From contig OZ024938.1 in the NCBI GenBank assembly GCA_964017235.1, positions 6,067,454 through 6,131,453 on the forward strand: a stretch of 64,000 nucleotides of DNA. The letters run 5' to 3'. Positions 57,165-64,000 of the stretch are shown piece after piece. The stretch comes from Sabellastarte sp. h YS-2021 (lineage: Eukaryota > Annelida > Polychaeta > Sabellida > Sabellidae). The notes under the pieces are model-generated. The model worked only from the letters and a program-made list of their open reading frames with translations, was not told the DNA's origin and made no database searches. Numbering within the stretch: position 1 is the stretch's first letter; every line of letters begins with the position of its first letter. The position numbers and the translations under genes were made by a program.

Positions 57165-57272
57165 TTTAAATAGCTTAATAGCCTCGTAAGTGTCCAATAT
57201 TTTAAAATAATGGACTGTCAGTCTAACAGTCCATTATTATCAAACATTGGACACTTAGTTGGCTGTTAACCT
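57165..57272. repeat. Hairpin element, copy 1
   Basis: The arms at about 57189-57218 (GTGTCCAATATTTTAAAATA, then ATGGACTGT) and 57226-57255 are inverted, separated by only ~7 nt. The outer GTTAACCT/AATAGCCT words extend the symmetry. The same arms occur at 57455-57575. Confidence 0.8.
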
Positions 57273-57454
57273 ATACTTAGAATGCACAAAATATGTTCCA
57301 TAACCTATCCACAGTGAAGTAAACAGGAGAACACAAAGCTTCACTTTTGTAACTTAAGATTTTACATACCTTTCAACACACTAACTACCCACAGTAAGTG
57401 GACTGGGAAACTAAACCAAAATATTACTCAATATGTAGGTCTAATACATTATGT

Positions 57455-57575
57455 ATAGGTTAATGGTCAAGTAACTGTCCAATATTGGAAAATAATGGAC
57501 TGTTTACGAGGTCCTGTAGGGCGTCAACAGTCCATTATTTTCCAATATTGGACACTTAGGAGGCTATTAACCTAT
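57455..57575. repeat. Hairpin element, copy 2
   Basis: 33-nt arms (57472-57504 and 57526-57558; start TAACTGTCCAATATTGG) match in inverted orientation at 32 of 33 positions, with a 21-nt loop. TAGGTTAA and TTAACCTA words sit at the outer ends. It is a short MITE-like foldback or could be transcribed as a hairpin RNA. Confidence 0.85.
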
Positions 57576-59136
57576 TTAAATTACACCTCTTCCTTAATTT
57601 ATAATTTTTAAGATGTGGTTTAACATCATCACACTTATTTTTTATATTCCTGGTGTGTATTTTTGAGGTTTTTCTGATCATTTTAGTTGAAATAAATGTA
57701 AAAGGGTTTCTTTGGAAATGTGCTAAAAAACTTCTATATATGGTCAAAAGTACAAAGTGGACAATAGTGAAAGGTATTGGGACACTTTTAACAAAAGAAA
57801 AACTCTCAGGTGTAATTTAAATGAATGATAATACTTATTTTTTTTAAATGTTAGAAGATAGAAATATAACCACTTGGCCGAATCTAAGACTGACTAAGTG
57901 CTCATGTAGTATGGTGTGTAAAAAATGTGAGAATCATAATGTTTTAAGTTTGATAGAGTGCATTATGACACCATATAAAAATACTTGAACATTTATGAGT
58001 ACGTTATGTACATAAAGAGAAACCCTTAAGCTTGAACTATTAGGTGTTGTAACCTGGCACACTTCTCAAATTGGCAAGGAAATAAACTAAACAATGAAAT
58101 TTACTTCATCCATTCACAATATAAATCGCTATATAAAAAAACTACTGACTTATAAACTGTATCCTCATTGGCCCCAATTTGGTTCAAATGTGTGAGTCTA
58201 CATGTTCGCCATTAAAAGACATTGTGAAAATTAAGAGGGTGTTATTCTTGTGCAAACTATGTTTATAAAGTGCACTTTTTCAAAGGAAATTATCTTTAAA
58301 CTTTTCCAAACAGGTGCAAATAAAGAATTTGTCTTCAGCTGTGTATGTAACATTACAAAGCTTTATGTGTTCATGTGTCAGTTTCCAGATCTGAGGTCAA
58401 GGTCAGGTATAACATATCAGAATGCCAAATAAAGCCTCGATTTGATTATATTTATTCACGTATTAATCCTCTCTATACAGACAAGATTTAAAATGTATCA
58501 AAGAGGTTTTTAGAATTTTATAAAACCATGAAAGGTTTTAAGCCCGATACTCAGTGTTGTGAATTTATAAGTGTTATATTTTTTCCTGTGTGGATGATAT
58601 AAATAGTTGGTATGTCATAGTTAGTCAGGTCACATTGCAAACTTTGATTCATTTTTATTCATATTCTTTTACGAATTGTACATGTATAGGATAATTATAT
58701 ATTTTGTTTTTTTTATACAAACTTGTAATTTAAAGTGTCATTTATTTTTTGGTCATCTTAACTTTCTTTAAAACTTTAACTTAATATAATACTCAAAATT
58801 CATACTTATTGTTTGCATCTTCTTTTCAGAACCCAAGGCTTTTTGTTTTGTTTCTTTAATCTGACCATATTTATAACACTGGGTAACTGGCTGACTAGAA
58901 AAATGTCAAAAAATTTAAACTTTTATGTAGACTTGTGCCTTTTGCTATGGCAACGTATTGATTCTTTATAATTTTCCTGTAATGCCAATTGATAATATTT
59001 TTACTCTATGTGATATGTTTTCAAAGAAATTTACAATTAACATATGCACATTATTTGCATAGAATTGTTTGTTGTGACACACTGGAGTGGAACAGATAGA
59101 TATATATGTCAGGTGACTTCCCATATTTTCTATTGT
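57576..59136. other. Intergenic, nothing recognised
   Basis: Strongly AT-rich, with no matches elsewhere in the window and no supportable gene. Confidence 0.5.
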
Positions 59137-60360
59137 ATTCTGTTCTTTTATAGCACTTAATCTCTGCCAGGCTGACTCTAAGGCGCAACACCAGAAATCA
59201 TCATTCTATAGCCTTTGCCAAGTCCAACGCCACGGAGATGCTAGATAGAGTGTATGCTAAGTTGGGAAAGAGATACAGTTTTAATCTTTTTCTGAAACAG
59301 GCCAAACTTGGGGCAGAATGAACTTCATCAGGTAAATCATTCCAAACTGAGGGAGCAAAGCTCCAAAGTGTTTTTTATTCATGTACCAGTGAATAGAATT
59401 GAGGGAACCTGCAAGAACCTTTTATGTGGACAGTTGTATCTTGTACTATATCTTCCACAACAAGAACACAAAAGAGAACCAAAGTAACTGGGATGACCAC
59501 TGCGGAGAAACTTGTAAACAAGAGTGGCAGTTTTGAAGATGCAGCGAAATTCATCTGGGGCCAATGGAGTTGTTTGATAAAAGGAGATGAACGTGTGTAT
59601 TTATTACAGTTTGTGACAATCCTAGCAAGTGTGTTTCTAATACACTGCAGTTTGCGCATGTTGAGACTGGGCAGACTCCTGAAGCGAGTGATGCAGTAGT
59701 CAAGGCAACTACTCACCAAGGCATTAGCCACCGAGATAGCAGACTCATCAGTCAAATACTGTCTAACTTGCCTGATATCATGCATTTGAATGAAGCATGT
59801 CTAACAAATATTTTGGACATAATCAGCGAAGGAGAAATTAGCATGGATGCATGAAATTACCCATTATCTTAACAGGGAAATAGTAATCTAATTATTTGAG
59901 TTGAGCATGAGATCCAATGATGATAAATTCTGTTTTGTCAGGGTTTAATTTAAGCATACTTGATGACATCCATTCCTGAACATGTAGAAGCCACGAATTT
60001 GGTTTGTCAACAGTCAGGGCTGTATTTTCGTGAGACATATGAATAAACAACTGGGTGTTGTTCACATAAAAATGGAATTTAATGTCAGGATGCATTCCAA
60101 TATTCTTACTCAAAGGAGTGGTTATAAGGAGAACAGCAGAGGACCATGGACTGAGCCTTGTGGAACTCGAAACAGCAGGCCACACAATTCAGAGAGGGTT
60201 GCCCCAATAATTATTGCTTGGAATTGGTGGCTGACAGAGGACGTGAACCATTTCAAGGCCATGCTGCACCCACCAAACCATGACTTAAGACAATTGACAA
60301 GAGTAGTGTGATCAGTTATGTTAAATGCAGCTGAGAGATCCAGTAAGACCAATGCACTAG
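59137..60360 (-). pseudogene. CR1/L2-like LINE fragment: RT to 3'UTR
   Basis: Minus-strand blocks in order: VLLDLSAAFNITDHTTL, RVPQGSVHGPLLF, then YVNNTQLFIHMSHEN (normally YADD; the catalytic aspartates are both Asn here), MLKLNPDKTEFIIIGS, ISVANALVSSCLDYC and RKLQCIRNTLARI, then a 3'UTR with TTTTATAGCACTTAATCTCT and ACTCTAAGGCGCAACACC that matches 9985-10126. Frames shift several times. The endonuclease and RT N-terminus are missing. Same family as 9985-10372 but a longer copy. Confidence 0.85.
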
Positions 60361-60413
60361 ACTCCCCCGTGATAGTAAGAGATGCATCTCATTTTTGGAA
60401 TTTATAAATGACA

Positions 60414-60545
60414 GAGCCAAATTTCAAGTCACATACATTCTATACCTGGCCTGAAACTCAAACAGTCACCCGTCCAAGTACTAACGTAGCCCATTGCTGT
60501 TTAACTTCAGTAATGAGGCTGGCACTTATCACACTACGCCAATTT
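60414..60545 (-). repeat. 5S-derived SINE, inverted copy
   Basis: On the minus strand: GGCGTAGTGTGATAAGTGCC, CTGAAGTTAAACAGCAAT, GGGCTACGTTAGTACTTGGA and CGGGTGACTG, the 5S-like core. It forms an inverted pair with 60600-60778. Confidence 0.7.
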
Positions 60546-60599
60546 TTTTCTTTTTAAGGGCAAGCTCTATAGAGTCTTACGCTGCTATATATCACTTTT

Positions 60600-60778
60600 T
60601 TGTTTGTGGACTTTCATGACTTGTGGCGTAGTGTGATGAGTGTCTGTTCACTGAAGTTAATCAGTAATAGGCTACATTAATACTGAGATGGATGACCGCT
60701 TCAGTACACTACTCTGGGCCCTAGGAATTTGCAGCTTGTGCTAGCAGACTGAAACCCCTTTCGGTCTTGTTTAAAAAA
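60600..60778 (+). repeat. 5S-derived SINE, direct copy
   Basis: GTGGCGTAGTGTGATGAGTG, CACTGAAGTTAATCAGTAAT, TTAATACTGAGATGGATGAC, then AAACCCCTTTCGGTCTTGTT. The tail matches the copy at 14215-14390. Together with 60414-60545 it could fold into a long hairpin. Confidence 0.7.
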
Positions 60779-60873
60779 AATGATCTCTAGAAGCTTGAGC
60801 CTCGCTAGAACTCCCACTTAAAAATGGCTACAAAGTTTTTTGTGGTGCTCACACTAGAAAACTGACCATCTGT

Positions 60874-61100
60874 TAGAGTAAGAAATTTAAAATTCGCCAC
60901 ATATCTGAAATTCGCCACATGTTGAAATACTAATAAAATAAATTAATTGAGGGGAGATTTGTTGAATGTAGAGTAAATTAAGGCTTTTTGAACTGAAAAA
61001 TACCAATTTTAAGACAAAATATCATTTTCTTGTAAAATTAACTGAGGTTTTAGAGGTGGCGAATTTTAGATTCCTGGCGAATTTTAGATTTCTTACTCTA
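60874..61100. mobile_element. 227-bp MITE with two-unit inverted ends
   Basis: The left end TAGAGTAAGAAATTTAAAAT then TCGCCAC and the right end (inverted) are highly similar. Each end carries two copies of an AAATTCGCCA unit. The interior is AT-rich and non-coding. No certain target duplication. Confidence 0.8.
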
Positions 61101-61119
61101 CTACATCTGAGTTTGATTG

Positions 61120-61410
61120 AATTTATCATTGTATACAGATGAAGAGGTTAACTAAAATAGTGGAGTTGTCACGAAAATACAAGATATGCCTTAGGAGATA
61201 TTTCTTATTTGGAAAGGAAGAGAGTTCCAGAAGGTTTGTGTAAAATGGCTGAAGGAGTTTTAAATAATGTTTATGTGATATGTGAACTTTATGGTCAAAA
61301 GAGTGGATGTGAAGAAAGTTAAGGTTTTTGATGTTATGTCTATTATTTCTGGGTGAAATATACAGAAGGCCTTTTTTCGCCGGGATATGTTGGTCGGCCA
61401 TGTTTTAGAA
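61120..61410 (-). pseudogene. LINE ORF2 C-terminal relic
   Basis: One minus-strand frame reads FSHFTQTFWNSLPFQIRNIS, the same subfamily as the LINE at 14640-15605 (HYAPVLWNSFPFQIRNSP). The continuous 91-codon frame on this strand is in a different register and is an artefact. Confidence 0.6.
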
Positions 61411-61726
61411 TTTTGTCTTTTCATATAATTATTGTTTATTGAATACAGCCTGAAGCCAAAACTCTGAGACCTTCAGTGCATTGCACCTGAAAATAAAATG
61501 TTAAGTCTTATTCAAATCTGAGATACGACAGTGAAGTTCAGATTTGTGAATCTCTTCAAAGTTAAACACCATATTACTTTTTTATAATTTTTTAATGATT
61601 TTTATGTAATTTATACAATTAATATATTGTAATGGCTACATGTACAGATATTAATGACTAGAAAGGGAATAGACTGTCTATACCACAGTCAGACTACAGG
61701 CGCTATAACGGTTCATTCCTCAATGA
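61411..61726. other. Intergenic, nothing recognised
   Basis: AT-rich, no repeat match. Confidence 0.5.
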
Positions 61727-61880
61727 AGGTCATCAGTGGCTTAGTTGGTCAGCAGGTTTGCTGTCTAATCACAGGCTGTCACTCTCTGTGTGGGTTTGAC
61801 TCCCTCAAGTGACAATGCTGTGGGCCTGTCGCAATATGACCCTGGCTGTTGAAACGGGACATAAAAGATTAATTTCAACT
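61727..61880 (+). repeat. tRNA-derived SINE (GGCTTAGTTGG variant)
   Basis: GTGGCTTAGTTGGTCAGCAG, TGCTGTCTAATCACAGGCTG, TGTGTGGGTTTGACTCC, then GACAATGCTGTGGGCCTGTC. It matches 55606-55765 and 63701-63850. Confidence 0.75.
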
Positions 61881-62229
61881 TTGACATTACTTCATGTACT
61901 GTCACACTATGGTCAGTTACTAGTGTAATACTGTGGTATTCCCTGTTGTCTTGCCCATTCACACAGATGTTTGAACCTGTTCAATAGTTTAGCATACCAT
62001 CGACCGTAGCAAGGTCACCTGCCAGATCCAGCGCAAACCGTTGCATGTCACCATTCGCTTGGACTACTGTATCTTTCTGAGTTTCCAATCAAGTCGTATT
62101 TTTTGCTGTAAATTTATTATATCTTTGTCAGATCTTTTGGGCATGATTTTTCTGTAAAACTGTGGACATTTTCCTCCCAAATTTTGATTCTCTACTTTAG
62201 AAAAAAACTGTAGTTAGAGTTTTATATCT
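61881..62229. other. Intergenic, nothing recognised
   Basis: Unmatched AT-rich sequence. Confidence 0.5.
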
Positions 62230-62814
62230 GGGCCCGTATTCATGAATGGTCTTAGCCAGGGCTTAGACTTAAAGTTGAGACTTTTGTCTCAAGTTTCTGC
62301 ACAAAAACTGCTAAAACTTTTGTCTTAGGCTTAGTGGTATTCACAAAGAATTTAAGACTGGTCTTAGGCTTAGCCAAGGGCTCAACTTTAAGACTGGTTA
62401 GTAGTGGGCTTAAATTTTGTAAAGAGGACTTAAATATGGCCACCATAAACTTTTCTCCACTTCAAAATTTGAAATGGCTGTAAATAAAGTATAATTATAC
62501 AGAACATCTCACTAAAGCAGTCTTTGGAAGTTTATATGTGGTAACAAGGTTTTCAATTTCAAAACAGCACTTTTCCTTAGATAAAATGCATTAAATGAAG
62601 GATATATGTCACCAATAGTATAGTTTGAATAGAAAAGAAAGGTCACATGACACAGAAAACCAATGTGGTTATTTGATAATATTGGACTTAGCTAAGTCAC
62701 CCTTTGTGAATATGGTTTTAAGACAAAACTTAGCTGAGACAAAAGTCGTAGCTTTAAGACTGGATTTAAGTCTAAGACCTGGCTAAGTCTAAGACCTTTC
62801 ATGAATACGGGCCC
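62230..62814 (+). mobile_element. MITE, first of an inverted pair
   Basis: Ends are GGGCCCGTATTCATGAATGG and its inverted partner (about 62795-62814), followed by imperfect inverted subterminal TTAGACTTAAG/TCTTAGNCTTAG words. The interior (about 62430-62670) has no ORF and contains AAATATGGCCACCATAAACT and GGTCACATGACACAGAAAAC. Confidence 0.85.
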
Positions 62815-62815
62815 T

Positions 62816-63350
62816 GGGGCCGGTTTCACAAAGGGTCTCAGACTTAGGCTAAGTCAGGGACTTAAATCTGAGCCTTTTGGCTTTGCCAAGTCCTGGACTT
62901 AAATGGATTTCACAAAGGGTGACTTAGCTTTTCATATAACCACGGTGGTTTTCTAGGTCATGTGACCCTTTATTTCTACTCAAAATATTTTAGTGGTAAC
63001 ATATATCCCTTGTTTAGCTCATTTTATCTTTGAAAAAATGCTGCATTTTTAAATGGGAAGCCTTATAATCGCACAGACATGTCCAAAGAATAATTTAGGG
63101 CAGTGTTCTATATATTTATTCTTTATTTTCAAGCATTTCAAATTTTGAAGTGAGAAAAATATATGGCGTCCATATTTAAGCCTTTGTTTACAAAAGTTAA
63201 GCCCACTCTTGGGTAGACTTAGCCAAAGCCTAGACTTAGCAGCTTTGTGAAATCCTCCAAGTCTAAGATCACAGACTTAGCTTCATTTTAAGACAAAAAT
63301 CTTCAATTTAAGTCTAAGTCTGGGCTAAGTCCTTTTGTGAAATCGACCCC
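62816..63350 (-). mobile_element. MITE, second of the pair, inverted
   Basis: Ends are GGGGCCGGTTTCACAAAGGG and the inverted GTGAAATCGACCCC. The interior is the reverse complement of the first MITE's interior (e.g. AAATATGGACGCCATATATT on the minus strand, and GGTTTTCTAGGTCATGTGAC on plus). It starts one base after the first MITE ends. Confidence 0.85.
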
Positions 63351-63700
63351 TGGGTTTCACTGGAGGCACATCATTCTGCGTCTGTGTGACTGACCATAAA
63401 AAAAAATATATAGATATGTAAATCTTCCGTACATGAGAGCATTATATCTGAGTGAAATCTATTAATTCTTATGTAAGGGGGCATTGTGAACTAATCAGCA
63501 ATAGGAATAAATACAATCAACCTCACACTATTACATGAGGACATTATTATGCAGTACCTCTATCATTTCATAGTTAAGACTGCTGAAGGGTGGTTTACAC
63601 TAAATCAATTGGTAAAAAGCGCAAATGAAGATTTTGATTAACTTCATAAAAGGTAGCATTAACAAAATGCAAAGGCCAAAAAGCCTACTTATGATAGTAA
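63351..63700. other. Intergenic, nothing recognised
   Basis: AT-rich sequence without matches. Confidence 0.5.
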
Positions 63701-63850
63701 TGTGGTCCTCAGTAGCCTAGTGGCTAGCAAGTTTGGCATCTAATTACAGGCTGTCACCTCTATGGGTTTGACCCTACAAATGGCAGTGCTGAAGACGTGT
63801 CCCAACATGACCCTGGCTGTTGAACGGGTTGTTAAACCCCAACTGTGACT
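63701..63850 (+). repeat. tRNA-derived SINE (GCCTAGTGGCTAGCAAG family)
   Basis: TCAGTAGCCTAGTGGCTAGC, TTTGGCATCTAATTACAGGC, a weakened B box (ATGGGTTTGACCC), GTGTCCCAACATGACCCTGG, then a CCCCAAC tail. It is related to 55606 and 61727. Confidence 0.75.
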
Positions 63851-64000
63851 TCATAAGATTAATGGTTAATATTGTGGAATATTTGACAAACTTTTATCCC
63901 TTGGGCCTTGAATATTGGATAATAAATAAATATATATGACTCATCACTTGTATCCTTACTCAACTTGGAACTTAATGACCAAAATTTTGGTCAGTACAAA

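Overview
The window is eukaryotic, most likely from a marine invertebrate. The coding capacity is sparse and intron-containing, GC is low, and most of the sequence is transposable-element debris: PIF/Harbinger elements with a MADF partner gene, a Gmr1-type LTR retrotransposon, CR1/L2-like LINEs, tRNA- and 5S-derived SINEs and many MITEs. Gmr1-type elements were first described from deuterostomes (fish, tunicates, echinoderms, amphioxus), but that alone does not fix the phylum. No operons, bacterial signals, CRISPR arrays or bona fide rRNA/tRNA genes were seen.

Layout. 1-8 kb: repeats, dominated by a ~2.98 kb direct segmental duplication (1570-4547 and 4876-7857, 328 bp apart). 8-21 kb: MITEs (one nested in an older repeat with a 5-bp target duplication), SINEs, 5S-derived repeats and LINE relics. 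21.2-23.9 kb: the only host gene I can support, a minus-strand 10-TM drug/metabolite-transporter-like protein. Its long exon (21190-22258) joins in phase to a short ATG-containing exon (23788-23862), giving 374 residues; another acceptor just upstream of the ATG implies a 5'UTR intron. 24.4-28.2 kb: Harbinger element A, with convergent transposase and MADF genes, both broken. 28-41 kb: hAT-like and piggyBac-like non-autonomous candidates, a degraded LINE (36.8-38.3 kb), simple repeats and empty intergenic DNA. 40.9-52.7 kb: Harbinger element B (opposite orientation, TAA target duplication), split by a complete 6.9 kb LTR retrotransposon (45500-52434, 5-bp duplication GTCGG). 53-64 kb: SINEs, hairpin elements, a LINE, an inverted 5S-SINE pair, and an inverted pair of MITEs at 62.2-63.35 kb.

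How the parts relate. The two Harbinger copies share an architecture: head-on transposase and MADF genes, between them an inverted pair of GT-rich minisatellites and shared 3'UTR sequence, and subterminal zones packed with TCCCAGG-type repeats and a 30-bp palindrome. Element A lost the N-terminal half of its transposase, including the first catalytic Asp. Element B keeps more but has a frameshift and stop. The retrotransposon in B has gypsy-like proteins in a copia-like order (integrase before reverse transcriptase), a tRNA-Pro primer site, a polypurine tract and ~1% divergent LTRs. It is broken by two nonsense codons and a truncated RNase H.

The most interesting items are the Gmr1-type element nested in Harbinger B, the conserved convergent/inverted centre of the Harbinger family, and the paired inverted MITEs and hairpins near the right end. 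I see no convincing new defence or metabolic system.
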